Part shown: positions 12,879 to 26,078 of the stretch, one piece after another | Layout: each line of letters opens with the position of its first letter | Position numbering within the stretch: position 1 is the first letter of the stretch | Source of the DNA: Prunella strophiata | Lineage: Eukaryota > Chordata > Aves > Passeriformes > Prunellidae | Assembly (NCBI GenBank): GCA_036583965.1 | Contig: JAZBQD010000013.1 | Coordinates: 5,062,144 to 5,126,143, forward strand | Length of the DNA stretch: 64,000 nucleotides | Direction: 5' to 3' | Program-made: the position numbers and the translations under genes | Notes under the pieces: model-generated | Databases searched by the model: none | Seen by the model: only the letters and a program-made list of their open reading frames with translations | Told to the model about the DNA's origin: nothing

Positions 12879-15269
12879 AGAACATTGGCACAGCCCCTGG
12901 ACAGCCCAGCAATGACCCAGCCCTTGCAGGATCCCGAGCCAGTGTGACAGGGAATCCACGGGATCATCCCCAGCAGGACAAGGAGGGAGGGATCTGCTGC
13001 CAGGCTGTGCCAGCTGCCATTTGGAGCCTGCAATGGACATTGGCATTTTGCCTTTCTGTCAAGAATTTTAGTGTCAAAAACCAAGCACACACATGGCTCC
13101 ATCCCCACAGAGTGCCTGCAACTACCAAGGCTGTCCCTCGTGGAACAAAAATAAGCTGATTTTCCATCGCTGATAAATCTTGCACTTCAGAATGCCTATA
13201 GGCAAACCCAAATTCTCACCTACTTACCCCAGAAGCAGCAAAGCCAGACTTAATTGACTTTGTCACACTAGGGATGTAAAAAGCAACTCCTAACTACTGC
13301 AAACCATGGACTAAATACAAATCACAGCACTTGAGTTTCATTGCAAATTAACAGGGAAAAATCCCCCTGTGAAATCTCCCTGGCAGCCCCACCCAGCTCC
13401 ATCTCTCTGGGCCAAAGAATTGCACTCACTTGTGACATTTAAACATAATCCGACAGCAAATGAAGCTTCAGTTGAATATTACTGAAATGCTGGGTTTGCT
13501 TACTTGTCCCCCCTCAAGTAGAATATAAAATAGCTGGAAAGATATACTCTTGGAAATGTACTCCATGATATATTCTTCATCCTGATAAAAGTTATCAAAT
13601 ACAACCAACAGATCAATGACTGATGCTACTGACAATTTATTTTCTTTTATGCTTCCTTTCTTGTTTATGTGATACCCCCATGGCCTGTAAGAGGCCTTCG
13701 CCTTCAAGCACAAAGCATCACAATAACTCCAGACATTATTTTTCTGGCATAAAACCCCAGCTACAATGCATTTAAATTTCCACAAAACATGTCTGGGTTG
13801 TTTAAAGAGGGTAGCAACAGGGAGATAATCCCAGTTTAATAACTCTGCATGTAATTGCTCTGAGCTACCATCTTAAGCTGTCTTACATAAAACCCATGCT
13901 CTGGGTCACTCCTTGTGCCCCTTACCTTGGGAGCACAGTTTGTGTCCTGGCTGCACCTCCCAGCCCAGCTGTGCTCCATCCCCACCACCAGTGCCCTGCA
14001 CCTCCCTGAGCTTTCCACATAATCATGGCAGAAATGGGCTCCCCCTAAATTAATTACCAGGATTTTGTAGAAAGTATCACATGAGAAACAAAATAAATCT
14101 TGATTTCACATTTAATACCTAATATCTATGTTCTGTGATGCTTTATTTTTATTTCATTGCAGCATTAGCACACCAAAATTATCAACATGCAGCTTCTTTC
14201 TACTAGAATTACTAGAGAGGATTTAATGTCTAAAGTAACTGCACCACCTCTGTTTTAGTTAAAAATACAAAAATGAAGGTCTCTACTGCTGGTATTTAAC
14301 CTTTATCTCCAAAACTTAACTTCCAGCAATAACAGTGGTGGGTTTTACCTAGGCTATAAGAAAGGAATAGAAGTCAGATCAGTGGGGGTAATTCTGGAAA
14401 ATTATTGGTATTTTTCATTTATGCAAAATAAAATCAATCAGGTTATGAAAACCTACAAGAACCTTAGTAGAAAATGCCTGAAGTTTCTATACTCAGGGAA
14501 GAGAAATAATTTCACCATGCATGAGAATATTTTGCAAGACAGACCAGTAAGAGACAGACAAATTATTTAACCAGTCCCTCACTTCTACTGGGGTATGTTT
14601 TGGCAAGAGATTCATACCGCAGTGGGAAAACATGCTTGATGAGCAGTGTTTTACACCTAAAATTCTCCTCATTCCCAACAATTTCCCTAGGAATTGTCAG
14701 CAAATCTGTAAGGCAATAGATCCCTGTTCTCACTGCTGTCACTTTTGCATTTCACAGAAGTGGTCTGAATGTCTTTTCCTTGCCAAGACATCGCCATCGG
14801 AATGCTGCATTTATTCTGCAGCTAAAATCAAATACACCCTACTCAACTTCCTTTTCGTCTCTCTATATTTTAAACGCATTTTTATGTGACATCAGGCACA
14901 AATCAGTCCAGAAGACTTCCAAGTTCCTGCATCGTGTCCCTTGCTCAGATTCTGGCAGAACTGGGCAGCTTCTCCTTGCTCCACCCACCCCAAACCCTGG
15001 ACATGCTCATTTCCAAGAGCTGAGCAGCCCAGGTGCCAGGGACTCCCTCCTGCAGCATCCCAGCCCCATGCTTATTTGTAAATAAGCTAATTTTGGTGAA
15101 AGTTACACAATCAAATACACACCAGATTAGCTAAGAGGAAAAAACAAATTAACTTCTCGTTTGGCTCATTTTCAAACTCCAATTTAAGAAAGAAGTGGAA
15201 GTAACTGGCTTCATCCTACTGCTGTTTAATAAGCTCTTATTTTGGTGTATCAAAGGAAGATAAGAGTCT

Positions 15270-15271
<2 letters not shown>

Positions 15272-15300
<29 letters not shown>
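15272..15300. repeat. (TA)n microsatellite
   Basis: About 14 uninterrupted TA dinucleotides, flanked by further alternating purine/pyrimidine sequence. Confidence 0.97.
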
Positions 15301-15305
<5 letters not shown>

Positions 15306-15431
15306 TTCACACATATGTATACTGAAGAGTCTTATATGCTACACCACCCTTTAAAAACATTAAATAAATTCATTATTCTAGAAAACATTATGGACAGCAG
15401 CACAGTTGCTTTTAAACACAATTTCTAAGAA

Positions 15432-15453
15432 AGTACTTAATGTATTAAGTACT
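15432..15453. repeat. Perfect 10-bp inverted repeat (AGTACTTAAT, 2-bp spacer)
   Basis: AGTACTTAAT at 15432-15441 is mirrored exactly by ATTAAGTACT at 15444-15453, with GT between. It can form a hairpin or a dyad protein site. The half-site resembles NK-2 homeodomain sites (TTAAGT), but no function is shown. Confidence 0.6.
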
Positions 15454-16056
15454 CCTAATGCTAAGGAATGATCCAAACTCAGATATTCACATCAAACCAG
15501 TGCACACCAGAACCTCGTCACTGGAAGATGTTCATTTATTCCTGGCTGGCTCCCCAGCAGATACCAGGGTACATCTGAATCCAAGCAAGAGAATGGGAGG
15601 GAGGAAGCTCAGAAGCAATTTCAGATCTATGAAAATTGAAATATTACCTCAATACAACAACAACATTTTTACTTTGGGAGCTCCTTGCAGTAACTATTGC
15701 TCTTTGGTGGACTGTCTGTATCCAAGAACCATCTTCCAAGATGCTGCTGCTGAGCAACTGCTGAAATCTGCACATTTGGACATGCTGTAAAATCTACCAA
15801 ACCCACTGGATACAGCAACTGGGCAGCAGGAGCCAAACAGGGAATTGGACAGGGATGATCAATGGGCAAAATAATGCTGGAAGGCAAGAGAACCAAGGCT
15901 GGTGTCCCTTTGCTCCTGAGGCAGCACAGGTTGGGGACATCACACCAGGCACCCGCACAAAGTGGGAACAGCAAAACAAACAGAAAAGATTCATGGAACA
16001 GCAAAACAAAAGACACTTGTGATTCTATCTGCAAGGTACAGCTCTCATCAGCATCT

Positions 16057-16082
16057 CCCAGTTTAACCCAGTTTAAACTGGG
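16057..16082. repeat. CCCAGTTTAA direct repeat leading into a 16-bp palindrome
   Basis: CCCAGTTTAA at 16057-16066 is repeated at once as the left part of CCCAGTTTAAACTGGG (16067-16082), a perfect palindrome. Confidence 0.6.
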
Positions 16083-17431
16083 GCCATTTTTATAGCGAAA
16101 TTACTCAGCAGAAAAAGCCCAACCCAAATGTGAGAGGAAGGGCTCAGGGTGAGTGCGCAGTCGGAGGGGCACATTTATCTCCTCATGACTGTTCAAGAGG
16201 GTTTGCTGTTCATGGATAAGTTATTTATAGCTCATCTGGGCAGCATCCACATCTTTAATTCTGTAGCAGCTTCCCTTGCCTTTTGAATTAAAAATTGAAC
16301 TTTACTCTAACGGATTCTCAAGGGGAAAGCATTAAATGTGCCACATCCTGTTCTTTGTTTCAAAGCAGCAGTGTGAAATAATGTAAAGAGCTCACACAGC
16401 CCTGATGATTACTGCATATTTCATTACCACTCCAACACTCTTTGTCCCACTTAGAGCTGCCTACATGCCTTGGGCCATATGGAGCTGGTTAAGCAGGGCC
16501 TGTGATTACTACTTGGAAAAATCTACAACAATCATTCTCAGACAATTCTCAGCATTGTGATTATTTAACTTCCATTTTTCTAAACCTAAAAAAGTAATCG
16601 ACCGTGTCTGGAATATAAGTGAGTGCCAATTTTTCAAAATTTATTAAAAGATGAAACTGATTATATAAATATGACACACAACAAGTAACTGAGTAGAAGT
16701 GAAATGGGCTGTATTTATTTTTGCCCATCATTTTGGGTAAGTTTGGGGAAATGTAAGACTTCAAAGTCAGAAATGAGTGATCTTTTATAGGCAACACACA
16801 TGGCTGGCAGGTGACAGACATTATTTTGTTGTCCATACTGCCTAAAACTTCCAGACAGCTCAGTTTCACTGAATCGCTTTTGGGTCTGTAACATGGCCAA
16901 TGTTAAATCCATGGATGAATTTGTGGCTAAAACAATTTCACCTGGAGCCTTACACAGAACTGCCCAGTGACTCCATCCCAGTGCCACCCCCGTGACTCTG
17001 CAGATCCCAGACACAGCAGCATCTGCTCCTGCTCTCCAGACATGCCCCTCTGCCAGATCTTCTATTCCCACTGTCCAGATATATTTCATTAATTACATCA
17101 TGGTTGTGCAGCATCCAGGAAAGGGAGATGCTGTTAATAATGTAACCCCAGCTGACAATTCTATTTCAGTTTCCATGGATCTCTAAAGACAATCGTTCCA
17201 TGGTGCTCATCCCCTGTGGGCTTGGGAAAGCTTTCCAGGGAAAGTTTCCAAAGGAGAGGCTTCCATGCTGCTCTCACACACCTTGGCCAGAGAAAAGGGC
17301 ACATTTAGGGGCACCTGTCAGCAGAAGGAGGGTGGGCTGATCTTTCTGAGGGCTGGCTAATTCCATGAATTAATCCCTGATCAATTCTCAGGATACACTG
17401 AAAGCACTCATCTTCCCTCTTCAAGGAGAGC

Positions 17432-17487
17432 CCTGCCAGGGAGGTTTAGGCTGGATACTGGGAAAAGGCTCTTCCCTCCAAAATCAT
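17432..17487 (+). mobile_element. Probable CR1 LINE remnant
   Basis: GGGAGGTTTAGGCTGGATACTGGGAAAAGG followed by CTCTTCCCTCC resembles the CR1 sense segment just upstream of the tail region. It is short, and the flanks are not recognisable. Confidence 0.45.
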
Positions 17488-20081
17488 CCAATAACATTGA
17501 ATTAATCATGAATTACATTGACATGTCCAGTGGTTTAATACCATCTAACTTCTACCAGCACATACTCTGCTTCACACCAGGTCCCTTACAGGCCTTCAGT
17601 AACATTCTGTTACTTCATGGCTTATTCTACTCCCAGGATTATACTGGATACTGAAAAGCAAAAGTAAAGCATTTTATGCAGAAAAACAACACTTGCAGCA
17701 TATGCAAAAGCTGGTTGCAGAGCAAGCCCAGAATTAGCTATACAGATATTTTTCCAAGTTTGACAGTTGAGCCTTCTGTGCTTGTCATGCATATGCCACA
17801 TTAGAAAAATAATGTTCTTATGTAGTAGTGAACACATGTTTATTTAATGGCATCTGCCCAGAGGGATGAGATATTTGCTGGGAGCATTCACAGAACTGTT
17901 TCTCTCAACCCAAATCACGTTTGAAATATCTAGGTTAAAACCAATCTGGAATGGGTTGATTTCTGAAAAACAAGACCTTTTTAACTTTCAAGAATTCAAA
18001 CCCAGGGTTTTTCTACATAGCTGAATTTACTATGCAGGAAAATATCCCCATCTGAAAAGAGGGAGAGGAAATCAAATAAAAGTATTTTAAATATTATAAC
18101 ATTTATAAACAGAAAATATGGTTTCAAAGAAAATAGTAGGAAATTTTATTCTTTCTGTTCCCCACAAAACCACATTGTCTGTCCTGATCTATGTCTTTGG
18201 GCTACAGCCACAGGGAAACAGAAACTAATCCTTCAAATAAAAACAGATTTGCTTGGGTTTGCCTTGCATTTGTGGGAGGGTTTTGTGTGGGTTTGGGTTT
18301 TTTCCTTTGGGTGGGGTTTGGTTTTTTTAATAAAGCAATGGAATATTTATGACTTAGGGTATTTGTTAAAGGAAATCATCAAAATGCAGGGGAAAAAAAA
18401 GCTTTTTGTACAAGACTTACTACCTTAAAAGATAAAAAAAAAAATACAGGAAACAATGGGTAAGGCTCTAAAAATAAACAAAAATGAAAAAGCCTGTGTT
18501 CTATTCCTTCTCTTCTTCCCAAAGTGATGACTTCAGCTGAGTAACTCAATATTTGTGCTTTGGCACCACCATCCATAAACACCAAACAGAGTGAGTTCAT
18601 TCATCTTAAAAAGACACAAAAGAACTCCATCCTTTCCCATCCATGACTAACACACACGTGTAAGAGACTGCAGACATTCAGAATGTGATGGCATCATTCA
18701 AAAAATTAGGAACTGCAGGGATTTTGGTGTCAAACCCAGACTGAGATCTGACTGAAGCACAAGGGGTGCCAGGGGTGCAGCAGTTATGGGGACCCGTGGG
18801 AAGGGACAAAGCACCAGCAATTGTTTCAACCTTTGCATGGAATGAAGATTAAAGTAAACCTTGAAAAGGAAAATTAGAAGATTTATGTCTTCTTCTCTTT
18901 CTAGTGTTTTTAAATCTGTTTAAGCCAGAGATCCTTGTGGGGCAGCCTGGCCTGGCAGGGCACAGGGGAGCTGCTGAGGCGCATGTGGGCACAGCATTCA
19001 GGGATGCAGAGTGAAGTTCTGTCTGAACTTGGAAGAAGCACTTGAGCCTCACTCTGAGTTTAATGCTGCTGCACTGGAGGCCCTCAGGGTATTTCAAGGT
19101 CTGCAATTTCCCAGGGTGCCATCCATGCCAGGGCACAGGCTGGACATGGTTTCCTCACTGGGGTAACATTTGCTCCCCAGCTCTCACAGCCTGACCCCTC
19201 TCAGTTTCACCTTCCTCCCTCTATTTCTCTCCCATTCTTGCATCCCCACTTTTCCCTCAAACTTATTCTGCCAGCACAGGGATCTCTGGAGAGGTGCAGC
19301 CACCAACAGTGACAAAGATTGGGGCAGAAAAGCCCAGCTGGGAGGAATTGGCCCCTTTTTTGGAAGCAGATCAGATTGAAATTCAGATGATCCTGCAAAC
19401 ACAGCTGGAAGCATCTTCTCCTAGAGGCAAAAGCACCCAAGCCTTCCAATAGCACTCAGAATGTGAGCTGAGGGGGAAATAATCTAGAAATAGATAATAA
19501 ATTGCCTGATCAATTGGTGTTTAATCAGAATTTCTGCTGTATACATGAGTGTTCTTCAGGGCTGACATGCTGTAAGCAGCACGTCCTTGTCCAGAACATT
19601 GAAACAAGCTGCACATGGAACACACACAGCAATTACAAATAAATGTTGTGTTTCTGCAGTGCCTAAAGGGCTTAAAACAGCTCCCGGAATATCTAAAATA
19701 TTGTAATTCTGCTTCAGTGGCAAAAATCTGCAACGCATAAATAACTGCTCTGCAGAGCATCCAGGCAGGCCTAAAAAGGATATTCTGTGTTATGTCATTT
19801 TTAGTGCTTTGTAAGAACAAACTCTGGATTTCTGCTGTTACAACAAGGACAAAAGTCAGGAGCCCTCCTTGCCTGTTTGCTCTGCTTCCTCCTGGGAATG
19901 TGGCCAGAACTTGTGGAGAGCTGAAAGATCTCCATTGGTACAGGAATTTAGGAACAGTTCTTTGTCCTTTTATCAGGATTAGGGTGAGGATTTAGGGGTT
20001 TCTGTCCATTTTGCACTATTTCCTATCATTTTACTGCTAAGCTAATAATAAATTGATGATGAGCTCCAAGATCCATCATAT

Positions 20082-20109
20082 ATTTCAGCTGGATAGCTGA
20101 AGCTGAAAT
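20082..20109. repeat. 9-bp inverted repeat (ATTTCAGCT, 10-bp loop)
   Basis: ATTTCAGCT (20082-20090) is matched by AGCTGAAAT (20101-20109), a perfect stem with a 10-base loop. It is probably incidental. Confidence 0.4.
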
Positions 20110-22011
20110 GTTTGTCATCCATTAATTAATCTTTCTGAGGGTTTCAGGGATGAGAGAGAGAAACAATAAACCACTGAATAAATGGGATTTAATTCCCTTC
20201 CCCTCTCATCTTCCATTACTCAGAACACACTCAGTAGGAGAAAGTCTGTTTGACAAGAAGTATCAACATATTAAACACACACAAAAGCCATCCATCCTGC
20301 CAGTGCTTCCTGCAGCAGCAGCCACTAACTGTGATTAATTTACACTAATTTGGAGTTTAAAGAAAGACACTGATAAAATAATGTTTCTCCAGCTATTAAA
20401 AATATGGAGAAAAATACATAGAAGGCAGCCAGCCATTCAGCAGTGTGCAAGTCAAAAGTAAATTTACACAAACTAAACTCTGTGTGTCATTGCCACGCTG
20501 CACCTGAGGACTGTCAGCATTCCAGGCACTGGCAAGGACATTTCACCAAGGCAAGTCCATCCCACACCTGGGTCTCACCTCCCTCAGAGGCTTTTTGCTT
20601 TCTGAACCTTAAGAGAACAGTTCAAAAGGAAGGAGGTTTTCTGAAACTCCCCTCTGTGAAGCCAAACACAACCATTTATGAAAACTGCACATTTCTGGTT
20701 TTAATTTTTTACCAGCACTCAATAGATGCTGCTTAGTTTTTGTAGCTGTTCACTTTTTTTCTTTAATGTAATGAGAAAAAAGATCTTAAATGTTGTATTA
20801 GGTTATTGTTTGTCTGGTTACATATGAATGTCTTTGCCAAAAAACAAAACCTAACTTCTAATTATTTATTATCCTTTTGTACCACTCTTCCATCCCAAAG
20901 GCCAACCTGGTTTTGATAATAGAGATCATTCAGCAGCGCTGCCCACATCCAAAGGCTTGGAGGAGCTGACACCATTAGCTGGGGTATGTTCTCTTTCCTG
21001 GAGAGCAAAACTAGATGTTTTTATTTAATTGTGGCTTCCTTGCAGCTTGCAATAGAAAAAATTGCATTATTAGTAAGATCTGAAGCTGTAATCCACACTG
21101 CACCACTAAAACACTGGAATCCTTATCAGCTCAGAAGCAAATCAGAACTTCCAGATAAAACTACTCTTGAACTCCATAATGACTTAGATGTGTCTTATCC
21201 TTCCACTTACACAATAAATTAAATTATTCAATTATTTTCCAGTAGTACACTGATTTGGGTGGTTGTCAGGCAGCAATTCCATCTGCAATGACACCAAAAT
21301 CTGCTGTCCTCTTATAGCCAGCTGTGCACCCAACGAGCAGTGTCAAACCACTGCCAGGTGATGTTAAATCACAGCAAGAAAACAATGGCTGAAGTTTTAT
21401 ATCCTTACCCTTTCCCTGGGGCCACAGCTCCAACCTATCTTTTATAAAGGCACATGCTATTGAAATTGGTTAAAATACATAGATTATCTGTCTGTTAATT
21501 TGGGTATATACTTTGTGTTTTCTCCTCTATCACAACTCATTAAAGTCTTTACAGCCATTAATCAGTGCAACAAATGTCTGAAGCGATAGGAGAAACATTC
21601 CCTATGGATCTCATCTGAAGCTTACCTATGGAAAAGTGATAAATCAACAAACAGGAACTCACCACTGTCTTGTGCCAGCACATCCAGAACTCCTGTAAGT
21701 CTAAGGCATCATTCCCCAAATTTAGGTTATTGGCTGCCATGAGGTTCCAAAAACCAGACACACTTTATTCCAGTGGAGTTTCACAATGTGACATCGGAGC
21801 TATAATGAAAATCTGGGCCCAGGAGACAAAGTTGGTACAGAAAACTGAAGCAGAGGGAAAGGAGGAGTGGTCTGAGCCCTGGTGTAAATGTAAATTTAAA
21901 CACTGCAGGTGCTCCCTGAGTTCTGTGCTTCTGGAATGGGAACTGCACTCCAGACACTGCTCACAGTGAGATTGTTCTGGGAAGACAATCCATGCATTAA
22001 AAAAAATGGAC

Positions 22012-22036
22012 TTTTTTTTTTTTTTTTTTTTTTTTT
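22012..22036. repeat. Poly(T) tract
   Basis: An uninterrupted run of 25 T. On the minus strand this is a poly(A) tract, but no AATAAA signal or gene-like body was found beside it. Confidence 0.95.
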
Positions 22037-24414
22037 AATTACCATCTAATAATTCTGCAGGTTTTAGAACTGTTTGGAGCTGTTCTGTGGGTCACTCCAA
22101 AGTAAATTTCTTACCCTTACCTCATTCTACAGCAATTTGAAGTCCAGTGCACTGTGTCTGTATAAAGTATAATGAGTTTCTAACCTTTCTTTTAATAATT
22201 TATATACATGTTATCAATAATAATATTTTCAAACACACAGTCCCTCCAACAGCTTTAGGATAACACAAAACATTGGAAACACAGCCCTCCCTCCATGGGA
22301 GTTCCCACAGGAGCTGATTAACAACCAAATCTAACATTTCTTTAGTTATAAATCTCATGCTTTACCCCACAAACCATTCCAGCTTCCCTGAAGGCACAGA
22401 GGGATATCCAAGTAACAAAGGATTTAACAAAAGCTCTCCTAAGCTATTTTATCTATTTATCATAGCAAGAGGGATCCAGACCTGAGTCTGGTTGGCTGGG
22501 GATGTTCTGCCCCTCAGAATCAGCCCTGGCACCACCTGCAGATGGTTTTATTCCCAGAGCAGGAGACCACGACTGCATCCTGAGCTGAAATCAAACAGCA
22601 CTTCAGGTCACAGCTCCAAGTTTCCTTCCACACAACAAATGATCCTAACAGGTTCTGAGGTTTTCTTACAGCTCCATTCCAAAGGTAATTCAGATCATGG
22701 CTCCAGCTTGCCTGGCCCTCTGATACTTTCTCTGCCTCCCTAAAACCACCAGGGGCATTCCTGCAGTGTTACCTCCAGGAAACCTTTCTTTCACCTTGCC
22801 TGGTGCATCTCTTGCTCAGCCTTTCCAAAATTCTTATGTATTGACAGAACTGGATCTACAGCCACCCCAAACAGAAATATGGTTCTATTTAACCCTGACC
22901 TCCCTTAAACTTGGGGGCTGCACTACATAAACCTGACCCCACTCCTTACCCTTAATTTCTCTTTAAGGACAAATTAATTGCTCCTTAATTTCAGTAACTT
23001 TTCCTCCCACAGATGTGTGCCAAGCAATCCCACTGGAGTTACCAAACCACTTTTCTTGGGACACTCAACAATCTGTCTGCAAGCAAGGAGCAATCAGTTC
23101 TGCCCCACAGAAATTGGTGAAAATAACCAACACAAGAAAGCCAGGCCTTGGCTGTGCATTAAAAAGATTTATGGTTGTGCTCTCACAACTGAACGTAGAC
23201 TTGACAGGATGAATTGGCCTTTAAAGATAAGACAGGTTAAAATCCCATTTCTGCCTAATTAGCAACTTCCCCAAGAGCAGGAGCTGGTTTCAGAGTAGAA
23301 AATCCCATGAAGGACCTTTACATGATGATAGTTCAGAGGAAATATTTTCCTGAAAGAGGAAGCAGATAACATGCTAAAAAAACTTAGCTTGATTGTATCT
23401 CACAAATTATTTGCTCCCTCTTACCAACTTCCTGTAATTTTCTGACATGTAATTCCGAGGTGGAAAACAAAAGGAGCCCAGGATCTCACACTAACTGGTC
23501 ACCACCACCAAAACAGCAATAACAATAAGGGCCCCTCAAAGTATCTTTCTTATTTAAAAAGTTTATTAGAAAGCACAGAACATCCTGATCTTTAAATTTC
23601 AGTAGGGAGGAGGAAGGCAGCAGGGAATTAAGGTACCAACAGCATGCATTCTCCAGGGAGGAAAGGAGATCTGGCACAGCACACACATCCCTGCCAGGCA
23701 GTGACCAAGGTAACATCCCCCAGACTGGCTCAGGCATTTATAGTTCTGAGGTTTGGCTTGGAATTTTGATGTCTTTTGTATAACCCAGCAGAAAAACCTC
23801 TTTTTGTTCAATTTACATCATCCTGAGGCCTGAGTGCTGTACTGCAGGGAATTACAGTTCTAAATTCCACCAGAAAGCCCATTAAAAAGGAAGAAAACAA
23901 GAGTGAAAGGACAGAGGGATGGTAAATGCTGTACTCCTCCTTCCAGGCTGTATTATGGAATGGGAACAATGCTTTTTGGGATATAAAAAGGGTCAGAGCA
24001 CAATGCATCACCACCAGTCAATGTTCCAAGAGCTCTAAATAGCAAACTGGGTGTCTCAGCTCAGAGAACTTTAATTTCTTTAAGATTCAAATACTCCAGG
24101 AAAAATGTTCCTGCCTCAGGAAATAAGTGAAATAAAAGGCACACTGGCACAGAGGGCACCTGGCAGGGAAATTCTATTCCTAATGTTCATTTGCTCCTTG
24201 TGTCCAATCTCTTGACAGGAATCTTGTACCAAAGCAGAGCAGCTTCTTCCCACAGCCCAGGTTTGCATCCACAGCTTTTCTGGGCCACAACACTCCTTGA
24301 CTGAGCTGGTGGCTTCCAAAAAGCAAAGGAATCACAGTAAACTTTAGCCCAGAACCCTCCTGAGGCCATGGCCTGTAACCAAATCAAAACTTAGCTAATG
24401 CTGCTCACACAAGT

Positions 24415-24870
24415 CTGGAGCATCTCCAGGGATGAAGATTCCATCATCTCTCTGGACAACTTGTTCCAGTGTTTGAAGATCCTCCTTGGAAACAAATATT
24501 CTGATCCAAAATGGAAATTTCTGCCCATTGAGGTAACTTTTTTTGTTGTTTTTCATTTTCCTTGAGCACATCCAGAGCAGGAACCTGCTTCCCCCACCTG
24601 CTGCCCCCCCAGCCTGCCCAATTGAGGGGTTCCCATGGAACCCAGAGCTCCAGGTGGTCCCACCAGTGCCTAAGAGTGAGGAATAAGCAATTCCCAGAGC
24701 AGCAGGGAATTTTCCATAGGGGAACTGCTACTGATCCATATTAAAGGTCCTTGTCCACCGGGAGCCCAGATCCTTTCCTACAAAAGCTGCTTTGTTGTCC
24801 CCAGGCTATAAGTGGTTGTCAGTGCAGGATTTTACTCTACCTCAGGTGCAACCTCTGGCATCAAACCCAG
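24415..24870 (-). mobile_element. CR1 LINE, ~455-bp fragment
   Basis: The antisense CR1 order is visible on the plus strand. It starts with a CATCTCCAGGGATGAAGATTCC / CTCTGGACAACTTGTTCCAG block, continues with an AGCTCCAGGTGGTCCCACCAG block, then CTTGTCCACCGGGAGCCCAG with CTACAAAAGCTGCTTTG, and ends in GTGCAGGATTTTACTC. It is one of the longer copies, diverged and 5'-truncated, with no intact ORF2. Confidence 0.75.
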
Positions 24871-25200
24871 GACTGACTCTGAAGAAGGGTGTTGCTAACC
24901 CAGAATACCAACTGGACCCTGAACCACTCCCTCTGAGCCCAGCAGCTCAGCCTGTGCTCCATACCAGAGACCAAAACCATCCCAAAAGCCCTGTTTGTCT
25001 AAAGCCAAGTCCAGAAGACAGCAATGAAAATTCTGAGATCTCCATGTCCTGCTGTCCCTTTGAAGGCTTTCCAGCTTTTTAAACTGGCCCAGGCCAAAAT
25101 TGTCCAGTGAGAACAAATTATAAATTTAAAAGATGCAAACATATTTGGTACCATGCTCCTGCACTGAACAGATCTCCTTCCACCATACAGCAAGTTGTGT

Positions 25201-25218
25201 ATGCTAATATATGCTAAT
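25201..25218 (+). promoter_or_regulatory. Paired ATGCTAAT octamer-like sites
   Basis: ATGCTAAT occurs at 25201-25208 and again at 25211-25218, one helical turn apart, with a third GCTAAT at 25226-25231. The motif is a one-base variant of the POU octamer ATGCAAAT. Binding is not shown. Confidence 0.25.
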
Positions 25219-26061
25219 TAGGCAAGCTAATCCTCTGAGCTGAAAACCTGTTTCAAGAGGAGGTAAACTTCAAAACATTTCTCAAAAAAGCTTCCACTGA
25301 AATCCATATTCATTACCTTGCAGGCATGGATGTACTACAGCTTGGTACATTTGCAATTGGGCTCGACAGAAACCTGAACCAAGTGCATCCATTTGTCCAG
25401 AACTGATGGAGAAGATGGACTTGTGGAGGAAAAATCCTTTTCTCTTTAAAGAAGAAATTATATCACTGCAAAAATATTAAACACTGCCAGTCTCCCTCCT
25501 TGTACAAAGTAGGGAAGCTGTGCATGGTGATTCTCCCAAAGATTATTTTCCAAACCAACACTTCATAAATGTAAGGAATTTGTACCATGACTTCATTAAT
25601 AGGTGGCACATACAAATGATGTTCTGCTCTGAGTGACACAATATTTACTGGATCACTGCAGAGGCTGCTCCCTAAGGAAGCAGCCATAGGAAATCCATGT
25701 CCATGAGCATTGTTAACATTCTGTGCTCCAGGAAAAGCAAAGGGAATGCTGTGGCCGTGTCCAGTGGGTGCCCATGCATGTGTGTGTGTGCCCAACCCCT
25801 GATCTCCATGGATACACAGGGAGCTGCACAGGCACATGGCAGAGGAGGCCTTGGAATCGCACAGGTTGTGCAGAAATGAGGAACTGTCACATAAAATCTG
25901 GAATCTGTTACCGATCCAACTGTTCCACTTAATCAAAAGCAAAGAGACTTCTAAGAGCTCTCTTGCTACTTCTGACAGCCAATTTCCCAAAGAAAGAGCA
26001 ACTGTGCTAACAGATCTTAATAATTCACAGGGCCTGGAGAGCTTTTGCTTAAAAAAAAACA

Positions 26062-26078
26062 GGAGGGAGGGAGGGAGG
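26062..26078 (+). other. GGGA-repeat, weak G-quadruplex candidate
   Basis: Three GGG runs spaced by single A, flanked by GG on each side, follow a short poly(A). There is one full run too few for a canonical quadruplex. Confidence 0.4.

Larger units (their letters stand above)
12879..24414. other. Intronic stretch with small repeats only
   Basis: It holds the TA repeat, three inverted repeats, a weak CR1 remnant and a poly(T). Otherwise this is 11.5 kb of single-copy DNA with only short chance frames (longest about 124 codons at 16715-17089). Confidence 0.6.

Noticed and set aside
12406..13159. Five repetitive frames of 116-198 codons on both strands (PWAQPALGTA-type repeats)
   Set aside because: Translations of the 16-bp minisatellite cycling through all frames.
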